This document shows positions 1 to 9,734 of a stretch of DNA of 64,000 nt, in pieces. Source of the DNA: Thalassobacillus devorans MSP14 (GTDB lineage: Bacteria > Bacillota > Bacilli > Bacillales > Halobacillaceae). The stretch spans positions 452,364 through 516,363 of the forward strand of contig NZ_KI543237.1 in assembly GCF_000496835.1 (NCBI RefSeq), written 5' to 3'. Both the position numbers and the translations under genes were made by a program. Under the pieces are notes generated by a model that made no database searches, was not told the DNA's origin, and saw only the letters and a list, made by a program, of their open reading frames with translations. How positions within the stretch are numbered: position 1 is the first letter of the stretch; every line of letters begins with the position of its first letter.

Positions 1-726
1 CTGATCGATGATCTGCGAATCTACAAAGCTTTGATTCTGGCTTATCGCCAATGGGGAGCGACTGAATATCTGACAGCAGCTGATAAGGTTGGAACATTTC
101 TTGGCAGCAACCTTATCTATCAATCAGTCCTGGTTGATTTTTATGATAGGTTTTATGACTATCAGACCCAAACGATTACACTTTCCTACCTGGACCCTGA
201 GGCGATTAAAATGCTGGAGCAACACGGCCACATAACTCCGTCCAGCTACAAGAAAATGACGGCGCTATTACAGGAAGTCCCATTGAAGAATGGCTTTTAC
301 CCTAAGTCTTACAACGTGCAAACGAAAAAAATGGTGTTTGATGAAGAAATAAACTTGATCGACCAGCTGTTAGTGGCCATCAATCGTTCCCAGCTTGATT
401 TTAATTCTGATGAATTGCTCATATTTATTAAAAAGGAATTAGAACAAAGAGGCGTCTTGAACGGAAGATACAGTATAACTACCCGTTCACCAATGGTAGC
501 GTATGAGTCTCCGGCGATATATGGATTCGTTATCCTATATGCGATTGAAATCAAGGATAGGGAGCTCGCACTTCAAGCCTATCAACGGATGATTGACTTC
601 CGGGTCAACCGCTCCAAGTTTCGAGGAGCTTATTCCATCAACGAAGACCAAAACACCCATATATTCGATAATCTCGTCCCATTATTAGCAATACAAAAAC
701 TCAAGAATGCCCAATGGATCAGCTAA
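1..726 (+). CDS. GH8-like (YdaJ-type) glycosidase, 3' part only
   Basis: The frame is open from the first base (LIDDLRIYKALILAYRQWG...), so the true start lies outside the window; 241 residues are visible. The opening DDLRIYKALILAYRQWG resembles the region of family 8 glycosidases and of Bacillus YdaJ, where an acidic D-D-L/W motif precedes helices of an (alpha/alpha)6 barrel. The rest is mostly helical with aromatic clusters, as in that fold. YdaJ-like proteins belong to exopolysaccharide operons, but no such operon can be checked because the upstream genes are missing. The gene converges with the amylopullulanase gene and the intervening sequence is a palindromic repeat. Family membership is from fragment recognition only. 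Confidence 0.5.
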   Translation: MIDDLRIYKALILAYRQWGATEYLTAADKVGTFLGSNLIYQSVLVDFYDRFYDYQTQTITLSYLDPEAIKMLEQHGHITPSSYKKMTALLQEVPLKNGFYPKSYNVQTKKMVFDEEINLIDQLLVAINRSQLDFNSDELLIFIKKELEQRGVLNGRYSITTRSPMVAYESPAIYGFVILYAIEIKDRELALQAYQRMIDFRVNRSKFRGAYSINEDQNTHIFDNLVPLLAIQKLKNAQWIS

Positions 727-740
727 CTTTTTTTACAATA

Positions 741-806
741 TCTGGAGGACCTGGGGTGCAAACAAAAGCACCCCGGGTCCTCCATTTTTGGAGGGCTCCG
801 GGGTGG
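741..806. repeat. Bipartite GC-rich palindromic repeat, locus 1
   Basis: A half unit (TGGAGGACCTGGGGTG) is followed by a full hairpin whose left arm is ACCCCGGGTCCTCCA and right arm TGGAGGGCTCCGGGGT, paired with two G-U wobbles and one bulge. It lies between the convergent GH8-like and amylopullulanase genes. No T-run follows, so it is not a classical terminator, although it may act as one. Five related loci occur in the window. Confidence 0.85.
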
Positions 807-812
807 GTCACT

Positions 813-3800
813 TTATTTAAGCTTTTTTATTTTCTCTAACGCTTCTGTAAGCTGCTTGGAGGCTGTTTTGTCTGCATTTTTCTTGCCTGCATCTTCCAGC
901 AACTTCTCCAAACTACGCTCGATCTGTTCCACAGCTGTTTCAACAGCTCGTGCTTTGCCGGTTTGCTTTTCTTCTTTGTCCTCATTTAAGAATACTTCCA
1001 ATACAATATCCTTAATTTCTGCCGGTTTCATTTCGCCTGCTGCAGTCAGATCCATCATGGTTCCGGCATCTTGTGCAGCAGAAACTTTACCAGCTAGGAA
1101 ATCTTCGGTATTGAATTGAACCAGCTCTTCCGGTGTCAGCGGTTCATTCGCTTTACGGTTTTCCATTTTGATGACGACGGTTGTCAGCGGCTCGATAGTC
1201 AGTGTATCTTCCGTCATTTCAAAACCGGATCGTTCGTCCACTGATTCAGCACCAGCTTCGTCACTGTCTACCAGCACATCGCCGCCACGGAAGTTATAAT
1301 CACCTAGTGTCAGGCTGCGTGCTTGATCATCGGCATTGACGAATACATAATAGTTGCCCGTTTCGTCGGTCGACACTGCTTCATAACCGATCAACAAGTC
1401 ATTCTCCTGCATTTCGGGGAATTCCAGCAAGGAAACATTTTCATTGACCAGCGATTGTTCGCCCAACCTAAATGCATTGGTAGATTTACGCAGTTCAATC
1501 ATGCCTGCTGTGAAGTCCCTCGTCGTTGTATTAACCGCATATTTCTCTTCGTTGGTCGCTTTTTCCCAGTCAAACATGTTTATGGCATCAGAAGAATCAT
1601 AGGAATCATGGATGAAGTAGCCAAATGGATCGCCACTGTCATCAGTCAATTCATGATACTTCTGTTCCGGTACACCTTCACCGAGCCATTGCTTGGTACG
1701 ACCGTACTCCTGGCCGGAATGGATGAAAGCTGTACCCTGGGAGGTCAAAATCATCGAATTCCCTAGACGAATCCGTTTATGAATTTCTAAATCGTTTTCC
1801 GGTATGGCCGGATCCTTTTTAATTGACTGGGCGATGACATCATACAACGGCAGGTTATCGTGTGCCGCAATGTACTGGACCATATCGCCTGGATCGTCTT
1901 CCGCCGTATTGGAAGGCTGACCTTTGATGTTGTTGAAAATGACATCGAGATCACGTGCTCCCCCGGTCAGGAAGCGAGGCTCCCCTTCAGAACCGAAACC
2001 GGACTTTAATTCGTTTCGAATTTCATCGGAGAATACGGCGACATCGTCGGTTTTATCCATCCAGTCCTGATCTGCGCCCATACCTTCTAAAGATGGATCG
2101 GCAAGATGGCCGGCAAACGTTCTCCATCCTTCACCGATGAACAACGCATCCGGGTTGATCGCTTCTGCGGCATCATACGCATTCTGGACAGCTGGATAAG
2201 TAGCGTCACCCATCATGTCAAAACGCATGCCGTCAATTTTGTACTCATCGAACCAGTATTCTACGGAATCGACCATCAGCTTTTCCGCCATATAATGGTT
2301 GGTCGCCAGGTTGTTACCGAAACCGCCAAGGAAGTTGCCCTGATCGTCCTGGAAAGCATAATAATCAGGAACGATATCATTCAAGGTGCTTGTCTTGGCC
2401 ATATGGGTATAGACGACATCAAACACAACGCCCATGCCGGCATCGTGAATTGCATCGATCAATTGCTTCAATTCTTTCACACGCAGTTCTGGATCTTTCG
2501 GGTTTTCGGAATAGGCACCATCCGGCGAGAAGTAACTGTGCGGGTCATAACCCCAGTTGTACGAATTACCCGCTGCTGAATACTCCAGTTCCCGTTCACC
2601 CATATCGGTTTCATCGCCATAGTACCATGCCATCACAGGAAGCAGCTGCACATGGGTTACTCCCAGCGATTTAATATAGTCCAGCTTGTCAATGAACGCG
2701 GTATAAGATCCCCATTTGGAATCCAGGTCATCTGCGATGGATGGGTCAGATGTAAAGTCGCGGATGTGAGTTTCGTAAATCACCGCATCTTCACGTTTTT
2801 CATAACCATCGATCGCCGCATGACCGAAGCCTTCCGGATCTGTACCGCTCAAATCGACGATTGCCGCTTTACCGACATCATCGCCATCCGGGCCAGGTTC
2901 GCCTGTCGTGTCGACAGTAAATGCTGCCATGGACTTGGCGTATGGATCCAATACTTTTTTCGTGACACCGTCATTGGTCACTTCGTACTGATAGTAGTAG
3001 CCTTCGAGATCCTCAACTCCCAGTTCACTGGCAGCGACCTCTTCAGCCCAGACACCCTGTTCCACTTTTGTCAGTTCGACACTGCCAATTTTGGTTGCGG
3101 CATCTTCTTTGTCAAAAAAGTTCGCCACGACTTTGCTTGCTTTTGGCGCCCATAATTTCAATGTGGCATCGCCATCCTGATAGGTTGCACCAAGATCATC
3201 GCCTTCATAGGCATACAGTTCATCAATCATTCTCCAGCTCGTGTCTGCGGAAACAGTTCTTTCCCCGTATTCCACCGTCAGTGGAAGTTTTTCCAAATCG
3301 AAAACAGCTTTCACTTCCACCGTCTTGTCACCGGTGATATCCACACTGTCTATCGCTACATCGTTACCATCGACATCTTTGATGGACAGCTTCGCGATCA
3401 AACCATCAACGGTCAGACCATCAGTCATGGTAAAGCTTAATTCGATGGTATCTTCGGCAATCACCTCTGCCGATGCAAGGCCAGTGGCCATTTCCCAGTA
3501 CGGAGAAACATAGACATTGTCGTCACCTTGTCTGAGCCATAGCTGATTGTATCGGTCTAATAGATTGAAAGTTTTGTCGCCGCCATCTTTGTTGCCATTC
3601 GTCGTATCAAGCGTGATCATGCCGATTTCCTTTGCATTTTCTGTCAGCTTGATATCTACATAGGCCCCGTATCTGTCTGTTCCTTCAAAAGGAGCGGCAC
3701 CAGTCGGCCAATTTTCAGAAGGATTAGCTACATCGCCCCAGTTCCAAAGACCGAAGTTTTCATAATCATCATTGTCGCGGTCATAATGGATGCGAACGGT

Positions 3801-6704
3801 ATTTTCAGGTAAATCTACTGGTTCATAGGTATAAACTTTATCCGATCCCTGTTTGATATAAATCTCGTTGATTTCCGGTGAGGTAATCGTAAAATCTTTA
3901 TCTCCACCATCTTTTCCGGCATCTCCTTTGGTCACATCCATGACCAGGAAGCCGATATTTTTCGCACCGTCAGCAAGTGGTACGTCGGCATAGGCACCAT
4001 AGCTGTCTGTTTCTTCAAACATGGTCGCTCCTGTCGGCCAATTTGCGGAAGGTTCAGCTACATCATTCCACAGCCATAAGCCATAGTTTTCATAGTTGCC
4101 ATCGTCACGCTTGTAATGGATGCGGATATGATCTTCCGGGACAGGCTCGACTTCCATGTCGCCTTCTCCTCCATCACTTGCACCTGCAACACCCGTAATG
4201 GCTCCACCTTCAGCGGTCAACAAGGCAGTACCACCGTCCGCTTTGGAAGGGATAGTCAAAGTAACCTTTCCTTCTGAAGCCTCGTAAACCTTTCCAGTAT
4301 AGTGATCGGTCACAGTTGTACCGTCTTCCACTTCGATGGTCACTTCCTTAGCTTCATCGGCAACATTAAGCCCGACATGGACGGAGCTGCCGTCATAAGC
4401 CCGTTCAAACAGTAAGAATTGATCGCTGTCAGATCCGCCGACAAACGTACGATCTCCTTTTGCAAAAACCTCGGACTGCTCGCCCCGGAAGTTCAAAATC
4501 TTAGAATAGTGTGCGAGAATATCATTGTTTTCTACTTCATTCCAGGCAAAATCATAGCGGTTATCGTATTCCGGGTAGTTGTTCGCTCCCGATTGCCCGA
4601 GTTCTTCCCCGTAATAGATGACCGGCTGCCCTTTTGCGGTCGCCTGAAGGGAAGCCGCTACTTTCAGTTTGCCTTCATCGCCACCAAGAGAATGCAGGAA
4701 ACCATCTTCATCGTGGCTGCCTAAAAATTGCCCTAACGTAGCGGTGTTATCCATTTTCTCATTACGTGCAGCAAGCTTGTCATCGGCTGCTTTCAAGCTG
4801 CCATTGACGAAATCATGGGCAATTCCTTTGAATCCGAAATCAAGGAGCGAGTCCATCATTCCGGTTTCCAGGTAGCCGTAATCGTTGTCGGCATTGGCTC
4901 CCCATGCTTCCCCGATCATTTTGTGTTCCGGCATTTTTTCCGTAATCGCGTTCTTGAATGCCATCCATGTCGTATCCTCGACATGCTTTACGGTATCGAC
5001 ACGGAAGTAGTCAATCGTGTTTCCTTCATCTGTCGTCGCTGCCTCAATCCAGCTCGTCTGCCAGTCGATGATCTGCTGGCGGACGGCAGGATCTTCGGTC
5101 TTTAAGTCAGGTAATCCAGCCAGTTCACCGACAACCTCATCGGTGCCGACATCTGCTCCCTGACGGACAAGGCTGCTGAACCTTTCGCGGTCAGCGTCGG
5201 TCGGATAACCTTCCGGCTGCTCAGCTTCAGGCATATCGTCGACTTCCTTCAAACCATATCCGGTATGATTCAATACGACATCGACCATGATTTTCATATC
5301 ACGGGCATGGGCTTCATCAATCAGGTTATGGAACTCTTCCATCGTTCCGAAGTGGGGGTTCAATTTCCCAAAGTTATTTGCCCAATAACCATGGTAGCTA
5401 TAGTAAGGCTGGTCGCCGTCTTCATTGTAGCGGACATCATACTTGATGTTTTCGACAATCGGGCTGATCCAGATCGTGTTCACCCCAAGATTATCGAGAT
5501 AATCAAGTTTTTTCGTAATCCCTTCAAAATCTCCTCCCTGGTAGGTGCCACGTTTTTCCGTGTCATAACCAAGGTTGTATGGATCGTTGTTCGATGTATC
5601 ACCATCAAAAAAGCGGTCGGTCAGCATAAAATAAATGATCGACTCGTCCCAGTCAAAATCAGCTTCACCGACAGACTGGCGCGTTTTCACTTCTACTTCT
5701 GCGGTTCCTTCATGATGATTGCCGAAAGAATCTACTACAGTAAGCGGAATCGCCTTCGTCCCAGCTGTCACGTCATCATCGACAGCAATGGAGATTTCCT
5801 GTAGTGACGGATCAATCGGCAGCTTTTGTGATCCGCCTAAGGAAGAAATATCCGCATACATTTCTGTAACCTGCAGGTTATCCGTTAGACCTTCCACATC
5901 AACATTCAACACAGCGTTTTCATTATAGTCAATCGCTGCAGGTTCGACTGTTCCCGAAACGCTGAGGTCAGCTTTTTCGAAACTGATGGTCGAAACGCCA
6001 TCTACTGTGTTGTATGGATCGGTCACCTCGGTAGTCTGCCCATCCTTGGTCACGAGGTACGTGTATGCATGTTCTCCATTTGGAATATCATTGTACGTAA
6101 AAACAAACCGCTCATTCTCCGGCTCATACGTCATTTCCTTCGTTTCACCGTTGAACTTCAACTCGACTTTATCGATCGTGTCCATCGCATCGGATGCGAA
6201 CAACTCTTTATCCCTGTAAAAGAACGTCGCATTTCCGTTATCAATGACAGGAGCCGAGCCATCCGGCACTATCCTTATTTCCTCGACACCGCTGGTTATG
6301 TAGGCCTTGGTGAGGGTGTCGTTCTGGCTGACCTGGATAAAGCGGTCTCCAAATTCTTTTTCCGCCGTATTCCAGTCTTCCGTGCTGCGGAGTACAAAAC
6401 CGAACTCTTTTGTTTCCGGTGCAACGGAAATATTCGCTGTCGCAACACTGCCTTCATACGAATCAAAATTAATCTGGCCATCCTGGACGCCAGTATTCCA
6501 GGTCCAAATATTCCAGTCGCCAAAATTCTCATCTTCCCGGATGTAATTGAACTGGACCGTTCTTTTTGTAGTTTCCTCTGTCGCGGTTGCATCAGTAGCT
6601 CCCGCTGCATGCGTCTGTTTAACTGGCGCAATCGGCGACCATAAGCTTAACAGCATGATCAAAATCAAAAAAATGGAGAAATTACGCCTCGTATCTCTTC
6701 TCAT
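813..6704 (-). CDS. Secreted amylopullulanase with separate amylase and pullulanase catalytic domains
   Basis: A 1963-residue exoenzyme that should cut both alpha-1,4 and alpha-1,6 bonds of starch, glycogen or pullulan. A Sec signal peptide (about 1-34) precedes a CBM41-like domain (50-130), linker domains, and a GH13 alpha-amylase domain (350-760) with region I DVVLNH, nucleophile D570 in FRVD, acid E599 in IGEAW and D665 in GSHDED. Two tandem CBM41-like domains follow (about 860-960 and 968-1065), then a CBM48-like domain (1165-1265) and a second GH13 domain of pullulanase type (1305-1790) with YNWGYDP at 1382, D1496, E1525 and D1616. The tail (about 1850-1963) is charged and helical, with no LPXTG anchor. 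The amylase-first order matches amylopullulanases of alkaliphilic Bacillus. An AAGGAGGA site precedes the ATG. Antisense frames inside are shadows. Confidence 0.95.
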   Translation of the reverse strand: MRRDTRRNFSIFLILIMLLSLWSPIAPVKQTHAAGATDATATEETTKRTVQFNYIREDENFGDWNIWTWNTGVQDGQINFDSYEGSVATANISVAPETKEFGFVLRSTEDWNTAEKEFGDRFIQVSQNDTLTKAYITSGVEEIRIVPDGSAPVIDNGNATFFYRDKELFASDAMDTIDKVELKFNGETKEMTYEPENERFVFTYNDIPNGEHAYTYLVTKDGQTTEVTDPYNTVDGVSTISFEKADLSVSGTVEPAAIDYNENAVLNVDVEGLTDNLQVTEMYADISSLGGSQKLPIDPSLQEISIAVDDDVTAGTKAIPLTVVDSFGNHHEGTAEVEVKTRQSVGEADFDWDESIIYFMLTDRFFDGDTSNNDPYNLGYDTEKRGTYQGGDFEGITKKLDYLDNLGVNTIWISPIVENIKYDVRYNEDGDQPYYSYHGYWANNFGKLNPHFGTMEEFHNLIDEAHARDMKIMVDVVLNHTGYGLKEVDDMPEAEQPEGYPTDADRERFSSLVRQGADVGTDEVVGELAGLPDLKTEDPAVRQQIIDWQTSWIEAATTDEGNTIDYFRVDTVKHVEDTTWMAFKNAITEKMPEHKMIGEAWGANADNDYGYLETGMMDSLLDFGFKGIAHDFVNGSLKAADDKLAARNEKMDNTATLGQFLGSHDEDGFLHSLGGDEGKLKVAASLQATAKGQPVIYYGEELGQSGANNYPEYDNRYDFAWNEVENNDILAHYSKILNFRGEQSEVFAKGDRTFVGGSDSDQFLLFERAYDGSSVHVGLNVADEAKEVTIEVEDGTTVTDHYTGKVYEASEGKVTLTIPSKADGGTALLTAEGGAITGVAGASDGGEGDMEVEPVPEDHIRIHYKRDDGNYENYGLWLWNDVAEPSANWPTGATMFEETDSYGAYADVPLADGAKNIGFLVMDVTKGDAGKDGGDKDFTITSPEINEIYIKQGSDKVYTYEPVDLPENTVRIHYDRDNDDYENFGLWNWGDVANPSENWPTGAAPFEGTDRYGAYVDIKLTENAKEIGMITLDTTNGNKDGGDKTFNLLDRYNQLWLRQGDDNVYVSPYWEMATGLASAEVIAEDTIELSFTMTDGLTVDGLIAKLSIKDVDGNDVAIDSVDITGDKTVEVKAVFDLEKLPLTVEYGERTVSADTSWRMIDELYAYEGDDLGATYQDGDATLKLWAPKASKVVANFFDKEDAATKIGSVELTKVEQGVWAEEVAASELGVEDLEGYYYQYEVTNDGVTKKVLDPYAKSMAAFTVDTTGEPGPDGDDVGKAAIVDLSGTDPEGFGHAAIDGYEKREDAVIYETHIRDFTSDPSIADDLDSKWGSYTAFIDKLDYIKSLGVTHVQLLPVMAWYYGDETDMGERELEYSAAGNSYNWGYDPHSYFSPDGAYSENPKDPELRVKELKQLIDAIHDAGMGVVFDVVYTHMAKTSTLNDIVPDYYAFQDDQGNFLGGFGNNLATNHYMAEKLMVDSVEYWFDEYKIDGMRFDMMGDATYPAVQNAYDAAEAINPDALFIGEGWRTFAGHLADPSLEGMGADQDWMDKTDDVAVFSDEIRNELKSGFGSEGEPRFLTGGARDLDVIFNNIKGQPSNTAEDDPGDMVQYIAAHDNLPLYDVIAQSIKKDPAIPENDLEIHKRIRLGNSMILTSQGTAFIHSGQEYGRTKQWLGEGVPEQKYHELTDDSGDPFGYFIHDSYDSSDAINMFDWEKATNEEKYAVNTTTRDFTAGMIELRKSTNAFRLGEQSLVNENVSLLEFPEMQENDLLIGYEAVSTDETGNYYVFVNADDQARSLTLGDYNFRGGDVLVDSDEAGAESVDERSGFEMTEDTLTIEPLTTVVIKMENRKANEPLTPEELVQFNTEDFLAGKVSAAQDAGTMMDLTAAGEMKPAEIKDIVLEVFLNEDKEEKQTGKARAVETAVEQIERSLEKLLEDAGKKNADKTASKQLTEALEKIKKLK

Positions 6705-6790
6705 TCAATTATTTCCTCCTTAATAGATTAATAGAATAGCGTCATCAGCCCTCCCTTCTTTTCGTAAACCTATACGTTTGCAACTTGTGG

Positions 6791-6804
6791 CGCAAACGCT
6801 TGCA
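6791..6804 (-). promoter_or_regulatory. cre-like / LacI-family operator, proximal
   Basis: CGCAAACGCTTGCA; its reverse complement fits the CcpA cre consensus with two mismatches. It also forms one side of a wider dyad with CGTTTGC at 6775-6781. It lies about 90 bp before the amylopullulanase start, suggesting catabolite repression or a MalR-type LacI regulator. Confidence 0.55.
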
Positions 6805-6856
6805 TAAAAGGGTAAATAAAAAGAAGTTCTTAAGTCATAGGTATTTTATATTATCG

Positions 6857-6870
6857 TGCAAGCGCTTGCA
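6857..6870. promoter_or_regulatory. cre-like perfect palindrome, distal
   Basis: TGCAAGCGCTTGCA is a perfect 14-bp palindrome differing from the cre consensus at one position. It lies about 155 bp before the amylopullulanase start. Together with the proximal site it suggests control of that gene by CcpA or another LacI-family protein. Confidence 0.6.
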
Positions 6871-6964
6871 TTTTATGTTTTTATTTTACATGATTTGCTA
6901 ACAAACGGCAAACTGGAATTTCTTTTTACAATGCACTTAGACGCATTCTTGCTCCATAAACCAA

Positions 6965-7051
6965 ACACCCCGGGTCCTCCAGATTTTGGAGGGCTCCGGG
7001 GTGTTCAAGGTTTTACCCCAGGTCCTCCAGAATTTGGAGGACCTGGGGTGG
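6965..7051. repeat. Bipartite GC-rich palindromic repeat, locus 2
   Basis: Two complete hairpins stand in tandem. The first is the wobble-paired type (ACCCCGGGTCCTCCA with TGGAGGGCTCCGGGGT). The second has a perfect 15-bp stem (ACCCCAGGTCCTCCA with TGGAGGACCTGGGGT). The pair begins 7 bp after the stop codon of the leftward beta-propeller gene. The remainder of the gap up to 6704 holds only the two cre-like sites and the amylopullulanase promoter region. Confidence 0.9.
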
Positions 7052-7057
7052 CTCAGT

Positions 7058-8539
7058 TTATCTCTCGATTTTATTTTTTCTGCTTTTCCTTACGGTAACA
7101 ATTAGGATAGTTACCAGTACAACAAATGTTACTAAAGGTATCCCATAAACGACCGTAAGAAAACTGAACTGGCTTTTCTCCGGAGGCTCCGGGTCAGCGG
7201 TGAATGCATCCGAACCATTACGGATATCCTCTGTAGGCAGTGCATAAACCTTGCTATCCTGACTCCCGACAATCAACGTATCATTCATAATAATCGGTCC
7301 CGATGGTGCCAGAGTGCCGCCAAGTTTCTTTCGTCCGATTTCTTCCCCTGTTTCAGCATCGAGGGCATGGACGTATCCTTTAGCGTTAGAAAAATAGACA
7401 ACTCCACCTTCTGCGACCGGCGGAGCTTTCATCGTAGTGTTTTGAAAGTCCCAAAGCCGTTCGCCGGTTTTCAAATCATAGGCATAAAACTTTTTCGTGA
7501 TCGGACTCCCAACATATACTGTTCCATTGTAAATCATCGGTGCACCTGATTTATTGTTTTTTACCATCTCGCCATATCCAAGGCTTTTTTTCCACAGTAC
7601 TTCCCCGGTCTCTGTATCCATCGCATAGATGACATGTTCCGGGTGTTCCATGCGCTCCCCGCCAAATGACCTTCCCATTTCTTTATAAGCTTCTAACAAT
7701 CCATATTGCTCATAGACTTCTTTAAGCGTTAATTGCTTAGGTCCCTCCAGCGCTGTCGTTACGACAATATCATCGCTGATGGCAGGCGGCACATCATCCA
7801 ACCCGGCGAAAGCTTTCGGCATTTCCGTCTGCCACACCACTTCACCATCAGCTAAATCAATAGAAGAAAAAGTATATGGCTGTGGATGGCCGCCTCCCAC
7901 AAACAACTTCCCTTCATATAGATTAGGAGAAGACATACTGACGACATGACCAAGACCTATCTCGTCCACGACCTCCCCTGACTCCACTTCCATCTTATAT
8001 ATCTGCCTGTCCCCTGCCGCGGCATAAACATAACCATCATGATAAACCGGGGCGGGCATGACTTCACCGTCGGTACTTGTCTGCCATTTCGTTTCGCCTG
8101 TTTCCGCATCCACAGCCATCACGCCGCTTTTTCCTGTACCCCGGAGCCCATTACCCTGAAAAAATCGGTTGCCATACCCGACATAAACGGTTCCGTCATG
8201 ATAGATCATTTCCGAATGGATCCAGTTCGGCGCCTGGTTCTGCCACAATTGCTCTCCTGTCTTGATATCAAAAGCAAACATACCTCCGGTATTGTGATTG
8301 CCGACAAACATGCGGTCTCCTGCCACTACTGGTGTCGAACGGATTTCATCCTCTGTTTCAAATGTCGTGGCCTCAAGCGGCTTTACTCCTTCCTGGTTAA
8401 AAACGGGATTATTGCTGTCATTCAACCGATATTCCAGCCATTCATCAGGCCCAAAAGCCGCCCACGCACCAGCAGGGGCAATCAATAAGTATAATAGTAA
8501 TACCGCACCGGCCCAGCTATTTTTCATCACCAACTTCAC
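7058..8539 (-). CDS. Membrane-anchored PQQ-type beta-propeller protein
   Basis: 493 residues: an N-terminal signal peptide (about 1-27), a beta-propeller built from repeated blades with motifs such as DAETGETKW, DTETGEVLW, DLKTGERLW and DAETGEEIG, and one C-terminal membrane segment (about 461-484) followed by a basic tail. The bulk should face outside the cell. Such WD40/PQQ_2 propellers bind ligands or partners. No quinoprotein dehydrogenase residues are evident, so an enzyme role is not claimed. The GTG start follows GGGGAGGG at 7-nt spacing. It is read toward the amylopullulanase gene and might assist exoenzymes or the envelope, which is speculation. Confidence 0.8.
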   Translation of the reverse strand: MKLVMKNSWAGAVLLLYLLIAPAGAWAAFGPDEWLEYRLNDSNNPVFNQEGVKPLEATTFETEDEIRSTPVVAGDRMFVGNHNTGGMFAFDIKTGEQLWQNQAPNWIHSEMIYHDGTVYVGYGNRFFQGNGLRGTGKSGVMAVDAETGETKWQTSTDGEVMPAPVYHDGYVYAAAGDRQIYKMEVESGEVVDEIGLGHVVSMSSPNLYEGKLFVGGGHPQPYTFSSIDLADGEVVWQTEMPKAFAGLDDVPPAISDDIVVTTALEGPKQLTLKEVYEQYGLLEAYKEMGRSFGGERMEHPEHVIYAMDTETGEVLWKKSLGYGEMVKNNKSGAPMIYNGTVYVGSPITKKFYAYDLKTGERLWDFQNTTMKAPPVAEGGVVYFSNAKGYVHALDAETGEEIGRKKLGGTLAPSGPIIMNDTLIVGSQDSKVYALPTEDIRNGSDAFTADPEPPEKSQFSFLTVVYGIPLVTFVVLVTILIVTVRKSRKNKIER

Positions 8540-8609
8540 AACAAAACCCTCCCCTTCTTCAAAACATCTCTACTCCATTACTTACTATCATACCCCTGAG
8601 GCAATTGTG

Positions 8610-8717
8610 TTACTACATCTCACTCTAAGAATTAAAAATGGAGGTCTAGGAATAGAGTATGCCAGAGTTGTCTTTTCCAGGAAATATAACAACTACGTGC
8701 CTCCTTATAACCTATGA
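8610..8717 (+). pseudogene. Possible 3' remnant of a lost gene
   Basis: A coding-like tail reads rightward (TLRIKNGGLGIEYARVVF...) and ends at TGA 8715-8717, 51 bp before a strong hairpin. Upstream the frame runs antisense through the start of the beta-propeller gene, so no intact gene exists. It may be chance; the remainder of the 320-bp gap is the promoter region of the flanking genes. Confidence 0.2.
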
Positions 8718-8768
8718 CTCTAATCTTACAAGGCAAGCAGGCGAAGATTTCAGATCCTTATAAAAGAC

Positions 8769-8806
8769 AAAAGGTGTTTTGCATGTTTGGGTGCAAAACA
8801 CCTTTT
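8769..8806 (+). terminator. 15-bp hairpin, terminator-like
   Basis: AAAAGGTGTTTTGCA pairs perfectly with TGCAAAACACCTTTT around an 8-nt loop. It is terminator-like in either direction, yet no intact gene ends just before it; the possible gene remnant on its left would fit. Confidence 0.6.
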
Positions 8807-8858
8807 CCTGTTGTAGAGTTTCCCTTATAATTCGTGTAAGGATGGGAGGCAGTACGAT

Positions 8859-9710
8859 ATGCAGAGGTATAGTAAAGACTTGATTTTACTTATTGTCGGT
8901 TCTTTTATTTTTGCGATTGGTATAAATTATTTTGCCATTCCTAACCAACTTTCCGAAGGTGGCATTATAGGGATTACCATCGTAACCTACTATTTATTTG
9001 GCTGGTCTCCTGGAATAACGAATTTTCTCATTAATACTTCTTTGGTTGCGATCGGATATAAGTATTTCACAAAACGAATGACCATCCTTACGATTATTTC
9101 CATTGTGATTACCTCCATTTTCCTCCATATCACGGCCGGTTGGGGTGAGTCACTGAACGGGGATACGTTATTAGCTGCTTTATATGCCGGCCTGGCTGTA
9201 GGGATGGGGATCGGATTCATATTCAAAGCGGGAGGAACATCAGGCGGCACGACCATTCTTGCACGCTTACTTAACCAATGGCTGGGATGGAGTGTCGGAA
9301 GTGCCATGCTGATCATTGATATAACTGTGATTGCAGGTTCTTCTTTCGTTATCGGAAAAGAAAAAGCTATGTATACACTGATTGCGGTATATATTGGAGC
9401 AAAAGTCATTGATGCCATCGTGGAGGGAACAGAAGAACGCAGTGCTGTGATGATCATCTCAGACAAAAGCGAAAACATTCTTCAGGCCGTCACGGAAAAA
9501 ATGTCACAAGGAGTCACGGTTCTTGAAGCAAAAGGCGGTTATAGCCAAACCGATAAGAATGTATTATATATCGTCATAAACAAACGGGAAATCGTCCAAC
9601 TTAAAAAGCTGGTAGAGGCTATTGATCCTGAAGCTTATATTACACTGCATCGTGTACAGGAAATTTTCAGAAAAGGTTATAAGGGAGAAAAACGCTCCAG
9701 AATCAAATAG
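8859..9710 (+). CDS. YitT family membrane protein (DUF161 + DUF2179)
   Basis: 283 residues. The first ~195 hold about five membrane segments (LILLIVGSFIFAIGINYF, the SEGGIIGIT loop, GGTSGGTTILARL) typical of YitT/YpjC/YqfU proteins. Residues ~205-275 form the cytoplasmic DUF2179 domain (SAVMIISDKSENILQAV...GYS...VLYIVINKREI). The molecular role of the family is not settled. The ATG follows GGGAGG. It stands alone, with decayed sequence on both sides. A fragment closely matching its 3' end occurs near 24.2 kb. Confidence 0.85.
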   Translation: MQRYSKDLILLIVGSFIFAIGINYFAIPNQLSEGGIIGITIVTYYLFGWSPGITNFLINTSLVAIGYKYFTKRMTILTIISIVITSIFLHITAGWGESLNGDTLLAALYAGLAVGMGIGFIFKAGGTSGGTTILARLLNQWLGWSVGSAMLIIDITVIAGSSFVIGKEKAMYTLIAVYIGAKVIDAIVEGTEERSAVMIISDKSENILQAVTEKMSQGVTVLEAKGGYSQTDKNVLYIVINKREIVQLKKLVEAIDPEAYITLHRVQEIFRKGYKGEKRSRIK

Positions 9711-9734
9711 AAAGCGAACCTTGTATAATATTAA

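Noticed and set aside
856-6644. Many rightward frames of 60-190 codons inside the amylopullulanase gene
   Set aside because: They are antisense to an intact, motif-rich gene, have no ribosome sites and no recognisable domains.
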